A DNA stretch of 64,000 nucleotides, from contig NZ_BMLY01000001.1 of assembly GCF_014645555.1 (NCBI RefSeq), forward strand, positions 949,939 to 1,013,938, written 5' to 3'. The translations under genes were made by a program, and so were the position numbers. This stretch comes from Silvimonas amylolytica. Lineage in GTDB: Bacteria > Pseudomonadota > Gammaproteobacteria > Burkholderiales > Chitinibacteraceae. Shown here in pieces: positions 1 to 8,550 of the stretch. A model generated the notes under the pieces. That model did no database searches. It saw only the letters and a list, made by a program, of their open reading frames with translations, and was not told where the DNA came from. Each line of letters begins with the position of its first letter. The first letter of the stretch is position 1.

Positions 1-877
1 CCGGACGAATACCCAATGTCACGGGGGCACCCTCTGTCAGACCAGCGCCTTCGACCGAGGCGGACAACTCACCGCCAGCTACGGCCACTTCTACTGATGA
101 CAGATTGATCGCCCGCACCGTGCCCTCGAAGAAGTTCATCGAAGGTGAGCCGATGAAACCCGCGACAAAACGGTTGGCAGGATGGTGGTACAACTCGAGC
201 GGGTGGCCCACTTGCGCCACGCTGGGCAAATCATCCTGACCAGAGAGCGGGCGCAGCAGTACGATCTTGTCACCCAGCGTCATGGCTTCAACCTGATCAT
301 GAGTCACGTAGATCATGCTGACATCCGGCAAGCTGTGGTGCAGCTTGGCGATCTCTACACGCGTTTTTACGCGCAGCGCGGCATCCAGGTTAGAGAGCGG
401 TTCATCAAACAGAAAAACCTTGGGTTTGCGCACAATGGCGCGGCCAATGGCTACACGCTGACGCTGACCACCAGAGAGTTCTTTGGGCTTGCGCTTCAAG
501 AGATTGGTCAGGTTCAGCGCCTGTGCGGCTGTGGCAAGGCGCTGTTCAATCTCCCCCGCGGGCAGGTTGAGGTGACGCAGGCCAAAGGCCATGTTTTCCT
601 CGACGGTCATGTGCGGATAGAGCGCGTAGCTCTGGAACACCATGGCGATGTCGCGCTTGGCGGGCAGCACGTCGTTCACGCGCGTTTCACCAATAAAAAG
701 ATCACCGGCCGTGGGTGCTTCCAGCCCGGCAATGATGCGCAACAACGTGGATTTGCCGCAGCCAGACGGGCCGATAAACACGCAAAACTCGCCGTGTTTG
801 ATGTCCAGATCGACATCAGACAGCACCACCGTATCGCCAAACTTTTTCTGCAGACCTTTGAGCTGGATATGGCTCAT
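1..877 (-). CDS. Sugar ABC transporter ATP-binding protein, UgpC/MalK family (3' end outside window)
   Basis: This is the ATPase that powers the importer encoded by the genes upstream in the same operon; it works at the cytoplasmic face of the inner membrane. The protein starts [15 protein letters not shown]. It shows Walker [10 protein letters not shown], the ABC signature in ELSGGQRQR, and a C-terminal regulatory (TOBE/OB-type) region reaching VTLGIRP, where the window cuts it after about 292 residues; UgpC-type ATPases are usually 350-370. The start is supported by a GGGGAG ribosome site just upstream. It follows the alpha-glucosidase gene after 63 bases, so it is probably the last gene of the operon, like aglK/thuK of rhizobia. 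The family is clear; the transported sugar is inferred from the neighbours. Confidence 0.95.
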   Translation of the reverse strand, partial: MSHIQLKGLQKKFGDTVVLSDVDLDIKHGEFCVFIGPSGCGKSTLLRIIAGLEAPTAGDLFIGETRVNDVLPAKRDIAMVFQSYALYPHMTVEENMAFGLRHLNLPAGEIEQRLATAAQALNLTNLLKRKPKELSGGQRQRVAIGRAIVRKPKVFLFDEPLSNLDAALRVKTRVEIAKLHHSLPDVSMIYVTHDQVEAMTLGDKIVLLRPLSGQDDLPSVAQVGHPLELYHHPANRFVAGFIGSPSMNFFEGTVRAINLSSVEVAVAGGELSASVEGAGLTEGAPVTLGIRP

Positions 878-940
878 ATGCTTGTCTCCCCGGTGCTGGC
901 AGGCACAACCGCGTGCCCGCCACGCCAGTACTATTCTGGT

Positions 941-2569
941 TTAAACGCCTGTGACACGCGCAAAGCATGCCTGTAATGGGCCCAGGTCAATCTGGCCGTG
1001 ACCCAGATGCCCGCTGAAGTCATGACCGCCGATATTGCTACCCTGCACACCCGCCGGCAGTTTGAACGTAGCCGGTTTGTCCGACAGGTTGAACGCGCAC
1101 AGCGTGGTTTCATCACCGTGCTGGCGGACAAAGGCCACCACTTGATCGTGCGCATCCAGCAGTTGCAGATTGCCAAACTGCACGGCCGGTTGGGTCTTGC
1201 GCCAGCTGATAAAACGGCGGTAGTCATTCATGACCGAACCGACATCCGTTTCCTGGTCGGCCACGGTCTTGTTGCCGTGCGCTTCACCCAGCGGCAGCCA
1301 CGGCGTGCCGGTGGTAAAGCCCAGGTGCGCGCTGTGATCCCACGGCATGGGCGTGCGGCAGCCGTCACGGCCTTTGAATTCTGGCCACATGGTGATGCCG
1401 TACGGGTCTTGCATCAGTTCAAACGGGACGTCCACATCCGTCAGGCCCAGTTCTTCGCCTTCATAAATACACACCGCACCCGGCAAAGACATCAAGAACG
1501 CGCCAAGGAGGTTGGCGCGCTGGCGTTCATCGCCGCCCAACGCGGCCCAGCGCGTGACCAGACGCGGTACGTCGTGATTGCCCAAAGACCAGCACACATA
1601 TGCGTTGCCAGCATCACGCAGGTATTCGGCCAGCACACCGTGCAGGTATTTCGGTTCGCACATTTCGGTCAGCAGCGCGAACACATAGGCCATATGCAGG
1701 CGATTGTTGCCTTCGGTGTACTGGGCCAGAGTCTGGTATTGGTGATCGTCGCCGATCTCGCCAATGGTGGTGATGTCGTCGTACTTGTCGCACAGCGCGC
1801 GCAGCTTTTGCAGGAACAAGAGGTTCTCAGGCTGCGTTTTATCGTGCACATGTTGCTGGCGGGTATACGGATTCACCATCGGCGCTGTGTTGGAGATATT
1901 GCCGCGCGGCATGGGCGGGTTATCGCGCAGTTGTTTGTCATGTACGTAGAAGTTGACGGTATCCAGGCGGAAACCATCTACGCCCCGATCCAGCCAGAAC
2001 TTTGCGACATCCAGTAAGGCATCTTGCACGGCAGGTGTGTGGAAGTTCAGGTCTGGCTGGCTGGTCAAAAAGTTGTGCATGTAGTACTGCTGACGGCGGG
2101 TATCCCACTGCCAGGCCGAACCCCCGAAAATCGACAGCCAGTTGTTGGGCGGCGTGCCGTCTTCTTTGGATTCCGCCCACACGTACCAGTCTTTTTTGGC
2201 GTTATCCCGGCTGCTACGGCTTTCCTTGAACCAGGGGTGCTGGTCTGAGGTATGGCTCAGCACCAGATCAATCAGCACTTTCAGTCCAAGGCCATGAGCG
2301 CGGGCGACCAGCTTGTCGAAATCGGCCAGGGTACCAAAGATCGGATCGACATCGCAGTAGTCAGAGACGTCGTAACCAAAATCCAGCATCGGGCTGGTGA
2401 AAAATGGCGACAGCCACACGGCCTGGGCGCCCAGGCTGGCAATGTGCTCCAGCCGCTGCGTTACGCCAGGCAAATCACCAATGCCATCGCCGTTGCTGTC
2501 CTGAAAACTGCGCGGGTAGACCTGGTAAATGACGGCGCCGCGCCACCAGTTGGTTTGGGGTTGGGACAT
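941..2569 (-). CDS. GH13 alpha-glucosidase (AglA / oligo-1,6-glucosidase type)
   Basis: A cytoplasmic retaining alpha-glucosidase of 542 residues that would cleave imported alpha-glucosides (maltose, isomaltose, sucrose or trehalose-like sugars). The GH13 regions are all visible: region I DLVLSH (about residue 101), region II GFRLDTVNF with nucleophile D203, region III TIGEIGDDH with acid/base E271, and region IV LGNHD with D333. The N-terminus WWRGAVIYQVYPRSF is typical of oligo-1,6-glucosidases. No signal peptide is seen. I chose the ATG before SQPQTNWW because CAGGAG lies about nine bases upstream; an in-frame extension of 23 residues has no family similarity. It sits between the permease genes and the ATPase gene, as aglA does in the rhizobial aglEFGAK operon. 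The exact substrate cannot be read from the sequence. Confidence 0.95.
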   Translation of the reverse strand: MSQPQTNWWRGAVIYQVYPRSFQDSNGDGIGDLPGVTQRLEHIASLGAQAVWLSPFFTSPMLDFGYDVSDYCDVDPIFGTLADFDKLVARAHGLGLKVLIDLVLSHTSDQHPWFKESRSSRDNAKKDWYVWAESKEDGTPPNNWLSIFGGSAWQWDTRRQQYYMHNFLTSQPDLNFHTPAVQDALLDVAKFWLDRGVDGFRLDTVNFYVHDKQLRDNPPMPRGNISNTAPMVNPYTRQQHVHDKTQPENLLFLQKLRALCDKYDDITTIGEIGDDHQYQTLAQYTEGNNRLHMAYVFALLTEMCEPKYLHGVLAEYLRDAGNAYVCWSLGNHDVPRLVTRWAALGGDERQRANLLGAFLMSLPGAVCIYEGEELGLTDVDVPFELMQDPYGITMWPEFKGRDGCRTPMPWDHSAHLGFTTGTPWLPLGEAHGNKTVADQETDVGSVMNDYRRFISWRKTQPAVQFGNLQLLDAHDQVVAFVRQHGDETTLCAFNLSDKPATFKLPAGVQGSNIGGHDFSGHLGHGQIDLGPLQACFARVTGV

Positions 2570-2703
2570 GGGAGGGTCTCCTGGGATTTGTGGGTTGATG
2601 GTGTTGTGGTTCGTAGATGGACCTGTGGAACAATCCATCGATGCAATGTCTGGTTAGCGCCTGACGGCGCGGTTGTTTTACATACCGGGGGTGCCCGGAG
2701 CAC

Positions 2704-2737
2704 GTCACTTTCTTTTGCTTCGCCAAAAGAAAGTGAC
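2704..2737. repeat. Perfect 14-bp inverted repeat within a 420-bp intergenic repeat-like block
   Basis: Arms GTCACTTTCTTTTG and CAAAAGAAAGTGAC flank a six-base loop (CTTCGC). It lies in the 2570-2990 gap between the permease and glucosidase genes of one operon. The bases that follow, up to about 2990, read like a common dispersed intergenic sequence of proteobacteria (GACCAAAGAAAAGGCGACCC type; from memory, not searched). All frames there give low-complexity products without family similarity, so I call no gene. The stem could lower expression of the two distal genes. Confidence 0.6.
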
Positions 2738-2990
2738 CAAAGAAAAGGCGACCCTGCGACAGCGCCCACTTCGTGGGTTCCCTGTGCTTCTCGCAAAGTC
2801 CGGCTGGCTCCAGGGAACTCGGCCTTTGGCCTCAAACACCCTTACGCCGAAACCCCGGACTCCGCTGCGATGCTCGGCGCAGCCGGAGGGCTTTACGTCA
2901 AAAACAACTTCCACGACCAGGTCAAAAACCGCACCTGTAACCCGGATTCTCACTACGCTTCATCCGGCCTACGTGTTTTGATCGGTCGCC

Positions 2991-3821
2991 CTACCCCTTC
3001 ACCGCCCCGGCCGTTAGCCCGGACACAATGTGCCGCTGGAAGATCAGCACCAGCGCAATCAACGGCACGGTCACAATCACCGAGGCCGCCATCAGCAAGC
3101 CCCAGGGCAGCTCGAAACTGCTGCCGCCAGAGATCAGCGCAATGGCCACTGGCACCGTGCGTTCATCGTTTGAAAGCGTGAAGGTCAGCGCAAACAGGAA
3201 CTCATTCCATGCCGCAATAAACGCCAGCAAACCGGTGGCAACCAGTGCCGGCCACAGCAGCGGCAAGAAGATGCGGAAGATCAGCGTGAAAATACCGACG
3301 CCATCCATCACCGCGGCTTCTTCGATTTCTTTGGGCAAGTCACGCATGAAGGTGACCAGCACCCACACGGTAAATGGCAGCGTAAAAATGAGATCAGACA
3401 GCATCAGTGCCCACAGACTGTCGTACAGACCCAGCGTCCGGATCAGTTCAAACAGACCCGACAAGAGCGCCACCTGCGGGAACATCGACACAGCCAGAAT
3501 GCACAGCATGAGCGTGCCACGGCCACGGAACGACACCCGTCCCAGCGCATACGCCGCCAGCATCGACAAACCCAGTGAGAACGCTACTACTCCGCCGGCG
3601 ACGAAAATCGAGTTGGTCAGATTGGCGCCAAAAGACTGTTCTTTGAAGATGGCAATGTAGTTAGCCAGCGACGGGTGCGCCGGCCACAACGAGGTGGAAA
3701 ACAGCGCACTCCCATTTTTGAGTGACGAGATAATGGCGTAGTAAAACGGGAACAGTGCATAGACCAGCACGACCAACGACGCCGCGTAAAACCCGATCAC
3801 GCCCCAGATATTCTTTTTCAT
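2991..3821 (-). CDS. Carbohydrate ABC transporter permease, MalG type
   Basis: Inner-membrane permease of 276 residues, second of the two channel subunits of the sugar importer. About six hydrophobic segments are visible, starting with WGVIGFYAASLVVLVYALF. The cytoplasmic EAA loop that contacts the ATPase reads EEAAVMDGVGIFTLIFRIFL, a canonical match. The length matches MalG-type CUT1 permeases (270-290). Its ATG overlaps the stop of the upstream permease (TGATG), so the two are translationally coupled. The downstream glucosidase gene is separated by a 420-base gap with a stable stem, which may set the stoichiometry of the products. Confidence 0.95.
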   Translation of the reverse strand: MKKNIWGVIGFYAASLVVLVYALFPFYYAIISSLKNGSALFSTSLWPAHPSLANYIAIFKEQSFGANLTNSIFVAGGVVAFSLGLSMLAAYALGRVSFRGRGTLMLCILAVSMFPQVALLSGLFELIRTLGLYDSLWALMLSDLIFTLPFTVWVLVTFMRDLPKEIEEAAVMDGVGIFTLIFRIFLPLLWPALVATGLLAFIAAWNEFLFALTFTLSNDERTVPVAIALISGGSSFELPWGLLMAASVIVTVPLIALVLIFQRHIVSGLTAGAVKG

Positions 3822-4720
3822 CAGTTGGCCTCCATGCGGCTGCGGGTACCGGCCATGTAAATCAGCGTCGAGATCGCAATAATCAGGAACAGCAAGGTGG
3901 CGGATGCAGAGCCGTACCCCACCTGCTGGAAGTCGATCAGCTGTTCACGCACGTACACCGACATGCTCTTGGTGACATGGCTGTTGGAGGTCATCACGTA
4001 GATCAGATCAAACACGCGCAGGGCATCGAGCGTGCGGAAAATCATGGCCACCAGAATGCCCGGCATGATCAGTGGCAAAGTGATGTAGCGGAAAATACGC
4101 CAGCGCGGCACGCCATCCATATGCGCGGCTTCGTAACAGTCTTCCGGCACCAGTTGCAGTGCGGCCAGGATCAGCAACGCCATAAACGGCGTGGTTTTCC
4201 AGACATCCACCATGATGATGGTGGGGAAAGACAAATGCGGGTCTGCGGTAAAGGCCAGCGGCGACGAGATAATGTGCAGGTTCTGCAGCATGGCGTTGAC
4301 TACGCCAAACTGATCGTTGAGCATCCACGACCACATCTTGGCCGACACCACCGTCGGGATCGCCCAGGGCACCAGCACGGCGGCGCGCAGCAAGGCTTGA
4401 ATGCGGGAAGGTGTATTGAGCAAGAGCGCAACGCCCAAGCCCAGCAGTGTTTCCAGAATCACGGAAATCACCGCAAAAAACAGTGTGTTGCGAACGGAAT
4501 TCCACCATTCACCATCGCGCAATACGCCGGCCTCGCCAATGTAATTGGCCAGACCGATGAACTGGCTGTTACCCATGTCAGAGAGCTGGGCGTTGGTCAG
4601 GCTGAACCAGATGGTACGCAGCAAAGGCCAACCGGCAATGGCCGCCAGCACAATAATCACCGGCAGCACCAGCCAGTACGCCTGCCGCCTGCGGGCGCGC
4701 GCAATCAGCGAGTCATCCAT
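3821..4720 (-). CDS. Carbohydrate ABC transporter permease, MalF type
   Basis: Inner-membrane permease of 299 residues, first channel subunit of the CUT1-type sugar importer. The N-terminal segment AYWLVLPVIIVLAAIAGWPL is the first membrane helix; about six are present. The EAA loop reads EAAHMDGVPRWRIFRYITLP. The length of roughly 300 fits the short MalF proteins of ThuF/AglF type rather than the long enterobacterial MalF. It overlaps the downstream malG-type gene by one base and follows the binding-protein gene after about 246 bases containing a stem-loop. Confidence 0.95.
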   Translation of the reverse strand: MDDSLIARARRRQAYWLVLPVIIVLAAIAGWPLLRTIWFSLTNAQLSDMGNSQFIGLANYIGEAGVLRDGEWWNSVRNTLFFAVISVILETLLGLGVALLLNTPSRIQALLRAAVLVPWAIPTVVSAKMWSWMLNDQFGVVNAMLQNLHIISSPLAFTADPHLSFPTIIMVDVWKTTPFMALLILAALQLVPEDCYEAAHMDGVPRWRIFRYITLPLIMPGILVAMIFRTLDALRVFDLIYVMTSNSHVTKSMSVYVREQLIDFQQVGYGSASATLLFLIIAISTLIYMAGTRSRMEAN

Positions 4721-4889
4721 GAGTCACCTGTGAGGAAAGAAGAGCAACTTCCGCATCGTCAGCATGGCAGTGCCAATGATGCGGAGGTCAAAATCAAAGT
4801 GGTGACCGTAGGGTGAATCCGGAGCGATGCTCCTTGGCAGGCGCCCCCCAAACAAGGCCACTGCAAGTTGCAAGTGCCTGCGACCGGGG

Positions 4890-4926
4890 GCAGCGATAAT
4901 CCACCACTACATCAGTGGATTGCTGC
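4890..4926 (-). other. Stem-loop between binding-protein and permease genes
   Basis: Arms AATCCAC (4898-4904) and GTGGATT (4915-4921) are extended by GCAGC (4890-4894) and GCTGC (4922-4926), with a three-base bulge on one side. There is no T tract, so this is more like an mRNA-stabilising or partial-attenuation hairpin, as often found after the highly expressed binding-protein gene of sugar importers. Nothing else is seen in the 246-base gap. Confidence 0.5.
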
Positions 4927-4966
4927 GCGAATCCACCCTACGGGCCCCACCGCACGCTATGCGTGC

Positions 4967-6223
4967 TTACTTCCAGGGACCCATGCGCTTGAGCGATGCA
5001 TCCAGTCGGCCCAGCGCGTCAGTTGCAGTAGCGTTGCCAGACAACACGTCATGCGTGGCGTTCCAGAACTGGTTGCTGACCTGGTTGTACTTGGAAGCAG
5101 TCACCGACGACGGGCGAGCCACGGCGCTGGTAAAGGTGGACAGCAAGTCGCCCATGAACGGGTTGGCCTTGAGCACGTCCGCATCTTTGTACAGGGCCGG
5201 CATGGTCGGGTTGTAGGCACCGCTCACCGCGCGCATCTTTTGTACTTCTGCGCTGGTCAGGTAAACCGCCAGATCAGCCGCCAGCTTGGCGTTCTTGGAG
5301 TACTTGGATACGGCCAGCTGCCAACCACCCAGGGCAGCGGCGTTGCGACCATTGGCACCACCCTTGGGCAGCGCCATGATGCCAACCTTACCCTTGACCG
5401 GGCTTTCGTCCTTCTGTGCCAGCGCCCAGGCGTACGGCCAGTTGCGCATGAACACCGCGTTACCAGACTGGAACACGCCACGGGCTTCTTCTTCGCCGTA
5501 GTTCAGCACGGCCTTGGGCGAGATGGTCCCCACCCACTTGGCAGCACCATCAATGGCCTTGATCGCTTGCGGGTTATTGATGGATACCTTGCCGTTCGGC
5601 TCGATAATGCTGCCGCCGTTGTAGCTGGCCAGCCACTCCACTGCATCGCAAGTCAGGCCTTCATAAGCACGGCCTTGCCACACATAACCCCACATCTTGT
5701 CATTACCGGCAGCACGTTCGCCGTCCTGGACTTTTTTGGCGTCAGCAGCCATTTCGTCCCAGGTGGTTGGCGGTTGCAGTTTGTACTTTTCCAGCAAATC
5801 CTTGCGGTAGTACAACAGACCGGCATCAGTAAACCATGGCAGTGCCAGCAGTTTGCCGCCCACCGTGTTGTTGGCGATCATGCTCGGGAAGTATTCCTTC
5901 TCCACGCCTTTGGTGTACGGCTTCAGGTCCACAAGGTGGCTTGCCAGAAGGCCTGGCCACACCACGTCGATCTGCAGCACGTCAATCTTGTCCGAACCAC
6001 TGCCCAGAATCTGTTGATACAACGCCAGACGCTCATTGGAGTCATTCGGCGGGGTCACCACCTGGACTTCATTGCCCGTCTTCTTGGCCCATTCCGCCAC
6101 AGACTGTTTACACAGTTCCAGTTCACCGCCGGTAGAACCACAAGCAATCCGCAACAACGCCGCATTTGCGCCGCCCGCTGCCAGCAGCGTGGCCATGGCG
6201 ATCAGGCTCAGTTTGGTCTTCAT
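4967..6223 (-). CDS. Periplasmic sugar-binding protein of ABC transporter (ThuE/AglE-like)
   Basis: Extracellular solute-binding protein family 1, 418 residues, delivering an alpha-glucoside to the permeases. The signal peptide is MKTKLSLIAMATLLAAGGANA. The mature chain has features I associate with trehalose/maltose-binding ThuE proteins: LRIACGSTGGELELCKQ, the hinge stretch PWFTDAGLLYYRKDLLEKY, WGYVWQGRAYEGLTCDA and VFMRNWPYAWALAQ. The start is the ATG preceded by GAGGAG at eight bases; a longer in-frame start adds 18 non-signal residues and is rejected. It is the first gene of the minus-strand operon. Substrate (trehalose, maltose, sucrose) is inferred from family memory and from the co-encoded GH13 enzyme. 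Confidence 0.93.
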   Translation of the reverse strand: MKTKLSLIAMATLLAAGGANAALLRIACGSTGGELELCKQSVAEWAKKTGNEVQVVTPPNDSNERLALYQQILGSGSDKIDVLQIDVVWPGLLASHLVDLKPYTKGVEKEYFPSMIANNTVGGKLLALPWFTDAGLLYYRKDLLEKYKLQPPTTWDEMAADAKKVQDGERAAGNDKMWGYVWQGRAYEGLTCDAVEWLASYNGGSIIEPNGKVSINNPQAIKAIDGAAKWVGTISPKAVLNYGEEEARGVFQSGNAVFMRNWPYAWALAQKDESPVKGKVGIMALPKGGANGRNAAALGGWQLAVSKYSKNAKLAADLAVYLTSAEVQKMRAVSGAYNPTMPALYKDADVLKANPFMGDLLSTFTSAVARPSSVTASKYNQVSNQFWNATHDVLSGNATATDALGRLDASLKRMGPWK

Positions 6224-6331
6224 GATGACTCCTCTCATCTGGTTTCGGTGTGTATCTGCTTCTTGATTTAGCGTCACGCACCCTGTGCTGTAACGCGCTG
6301 AACAAACCGGAAGCCATTTGATCGTGAGCGT

Positions 6332-6371
6332 GTTAACCGGAAATTTCGAGACAAGACAGGTTTGTTAACAA
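6332..6371. promoter_or_regulatory. Possible paired operator sites upstream of the sugar-importer operon
   Basis: Two GTTAAC cores stand 32 bases apart (6332-6337 and 6364-6369), about three helical turns, roughly 110-150 bases before the binding-protein start. The second lies in a 10-base palindrome, TTGTTAACAA. The spacing suggests cooperative binding by a regulator, but no regulator gene is adjacent and no promoter was convincingly found. The remaining non-coding bases up to 6974 hold the two repeat copies listed below and no gene that I can support. Confidence 0.3.
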
Positions 6372-6652
6372 TTGAAACATGACGGGGCTGGTGATGGGGT
6401 CTTCAATGTAACCAAAGCTTTGCCAGGCAGCACTTCCAGACCTGTGCCGGAACTGGTGCCTGTGCTGAGGTTCGTCCAGCGATATGGAACGTTTTAAACC
6501 GCCTTTACGGGACCATAAAAGCGGGTCTGCCAGTGATCTTGAAGTAAACCAGACTGGTCAGCATCGTTGTCATCAAGCTTTGTTCAAGTGGATGATTCGT
6601 ATAGAAAACATCGTATCTTCCAGCATCCAGACCAGTGCCATTCCAGGTGCAA

Positions 6653-6703
6653 GCAGCTAACAGGTCAGTTTTTATGTATATAGAAAGTCCGCCACTTGGC
6701 TGC
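6653..6703 (+). repeat. Dispersed hairpin repeat, family 1, copy 1
   Basis: About 51 bases beginning GCAGCTAACAGGTCAG and ending CCACTTGGCTGC. The ends GCAGC and GCTGC pair, and the middle has TTTTTATGTATATAGAAA, giving a long imperfect hairpin. The copy at 6782 and the reverse-complement copy at 21115-21167 share the same layout, so this is a repeated element rather than chance. Confidence 0.7.
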
Positions 6704-6781
6704 TGGGGCAATCCCAACCGGCTCTGGGTCGATCACCAACATGACCAACCAGCATTGTGACCATCTGACCCGAACAATCCG

Positions 6782-6835
6782 GCAGCAACTAACAGGTTAG
6801 ATTTTTATATATAGAAAAGACCGGCACTTAGCTGC
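6782..6835 (+). repeat. Dispersed hairpin repeat, family 1, copy 2
   Basis: About 54 bases: GCAGC, then AACTAACAGGTTAG, then TTTTTATATATAGAAAA, then CGGCACTTAGCTGC. The order of blocks is the same as in copy 1, 130 bases away, in the same orientation. Differences between copies are mostly substitutions and short length changes, with the terminal GCAGC/GCTGC pair kept. Confidence 0.7.
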
Positions 6836-6974
6836 AGACCACATCCTGCGGCTCATGGCGACGATCCAGTTCCTGGTCGACGCCATCAAAAGCAACTCAC
6901 CAACGGCAAACAAGAGACCTGTTCCTTGGTCTTCATCCAGCCGATCCAGCGCAAAACTCATCACAAACAGCCAT

Positions 6975-7004
6975 AAAAAATGCCCCAGTTTTGGTCTGGG
7001 GCAT
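6975..7004 (-). terminator. Rho-independent terminator downstream of the CDI immunity gene
   Basis: Read on the minus strand, a 9-bp perfect stem (ATGCCCCAG / CTGGGGCAT, seven-base loop) is followed by TTTTTTATGG. It lies about 275 bases after the immunity-gene stop and is the first good terminator downstream of the CDI locus. The bases between (7005-7279) show no convincing gene. Confidence 0.75.
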
Positions 7005-7279
7005 GTTCTCGGGCGGAATCCGTGTGTGGTCTGACGTCTACTAACAACTTTGCCAGTTTCGGTGAGACAGGTAGGGCTACCAATTCTGTTAGAGCCAAGA
7101 GTTGCAGAAGGGCTGAAGATATGTCCAACAATCGGCAAAAGCAGTCTGATCAGTCAGCAGGTAACCCCGGACTCTGAAGCTGTATGCTACTGAAACCGGG
7201 GGGACGCCGAATCAATACCTCATACGCTGCGGCTTTTCTAAGAGAGCCCAAAATAATGGCCTGGAACCTGGCAATTCTG

Positions 7280-8179
7280 CTACTTCCGTCCCAGCAACCT
7301 AGAGAACCAGCCCTTGCTGGTTGAAGACCGGACTTGCTCAGCCGCTTCAGCGGGTATCTCCGCGTCAGGCTGAGAGTGTGTAGACAGCTCTCCAGGACGC
7401 AACAAATCGCCCGGGTAATTTGGCAGCCCCAAACACTGGCCATCATCGATGCCAACTACCTTCACCGCAGCAACAGCCTCAATACACCAAAATCCAAAAT
7501 AGGCCCCACCCATCGGGTCATGAAACTTGTACCAATACGGACGCTCGTAAATGACTGAAGTAGAAGCATTGCCTTTTCTTGAGGGCCGATCTAGTTCGGC
7601 ATACCAATTGTTGACAAAATCAGCCAATAACTGAGCTTGACTATCATGCGGGGCTTCAATAGCTTTGAGCAGCCGCCGGTAAGGTCTGGGGTGACAAAGT
7701 GTGTCTCCAATCTTGCGTCCTGGCTGTCGCCTCTCAATGATGGAGTCCAGCAACTTGTCCTCCCCCTCGTTATCCACGAGCACTAACAAACGCTCCCATT
7801 GTGCATCCGGAATTTCAAGTGCAAGGGCAAGGCCGACCAACCAAAAGCAAACAACGTAATGATCCAGGTTCCCTTTCCACGCCCTACGTCTGTTCTGCTG
7901 CTCAGGGGAAAAAACGTCTTTACCAAGGAGGACCGACTCCTCCCATGCATCCAGGAGAGGCGGGAAATACTGGGCGAGTTCTGAAATCTCATCACCCCTG
8001 GAGTATTTATACAGCATGAGATGCCAGTATTCCTTTGCCAGTTCAAAGACATACTGTGGCCGGTATGCTGGATTCCCGGAGGGATTCTTCAAGTTTTGAA
8101 CAATTTCTCGAATCGAGCTTTCTGAGAAATTTGTCCACTTTTCCCAATAATCCTTGGGACACAAGGCATCACGAAACAC
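7280..8179 (-). CDS. cdiI: PoNi-like immunity protein (DUF1910/DUF1911) for the adjacent CdiA toxin
   Basis: A soluble 299-residue protein that would neutralise the DNase tip of the exoprotein encoded immediately upstream. I recognise the PoNi architecture: N-terminal DUF1910-like part (YVFELAKEYWHLMLYKYSRG, then a run of helices) and a C-terminal DUF1911-like part with YWYKFHDPMGGAYFGFWCIE followed by AVAAVKVVGIDD. No signal peptide is visible, as expected for cytoplasmic immunity proteins. Its ATG comes three bases after the toxin-gene stop, so the two are almost certainly co-translated. The C-terminus (SSTSKGWFSRLLGRK) is basic. The pairing with a PoNe-like toxin domain at the upstream C-terminus supports the call strongly. 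Confidence 0.85.
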   Translation of the reverse strand: MFRDALCPKDYWEKWTNFSESSIREIVQNLKNPSGNPAYRPQYVFELAKEYWHLMLYKYSRGDEISELAQYFPPLLDAWEESVLLGKDVFSPEQQNRRRAWKGNLDHYVVCFWLVGLALALEIPDAQWERLLVLVDNEGEDKLLDSIIERRQPGRKIGDTLCHPRPYRRLLKAIEAPHDSQAQLLADFVNNWYAELDRPSRKGNASTSVIYERPYWYKFHDPMGGAYFGFWCIEAVAAVKVVGIDDGQCLGLPNYPGDLLRPGELSTHSQPDAEIPAEAAEQVRSSTSKGWFSRLLGRK

Positions 8180-8182
8180 GTT

Positions 8183-8550
8183 TTATTTTCCCGTAATTTT
8201 TGAAACCAGCTCAGGGTGTGATACTAGCTTTCCGTTGGCATCAGCGATACCGACCCCCACATTCCCATACTTATCAGTGTAAACAACCCATTTTTCGATC
8301 CGGCCCGCATTCAGAGCGTTTCTCAACGCTTGTGTCTGAACTGGATCATTTCCAACAGACTCTGCCAGTCGGTTGTAGTTGGTGTTGATACCGGTTAGCC
8401 ATCCGTCACTCATCTGCTTACCGTCAAGAGTATCTCCCAAAGTGGACGACCCAAATTTGTACTCGACCACTACGTAATCCACCCCAGGCTTGCTAACTTT
8501 ATACAGGTCGTCAATACCTGTTTGTCCAATACCTGGCGAGCGGCCAATTT
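8183..8550 (-). other. PoNe-like DNase toxin domain at the C-terminus of CdiA
   Basis: About 120 residues. Key residues follow the PoNe PD-(D/E)xK pattern as I remember it: GIDDLYKV with the acidic residue (about D3124-D3125), VVVEYKFG with E3140 and K3142, and QMSDGWL (3156-3162). The segment follows a PNxxxL-free spacer after the ETENN pre-toxin motif, where CDI toxin domains are exchanged. PoNe domains were described as DNases in type VI effectors and other polymorphic toxins; activity here is inferred from the motif and from the adjacent PoNi-like gene. Confidence 0.8.

Noticed and set aside
4868-6271. 467-codon open frame opposite the sugar-binding-protein gene
   Set aside because: It is fully antisense to a gene with signal peptide and family motifs, and its product matches nothing I know.
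6797-7138. 113-codon frame on the minus strand in the gap after the immunity gene
   Set aside because: It runs through the terminator at 6975-7004 and repeat copy 2, and has no recognisable family.
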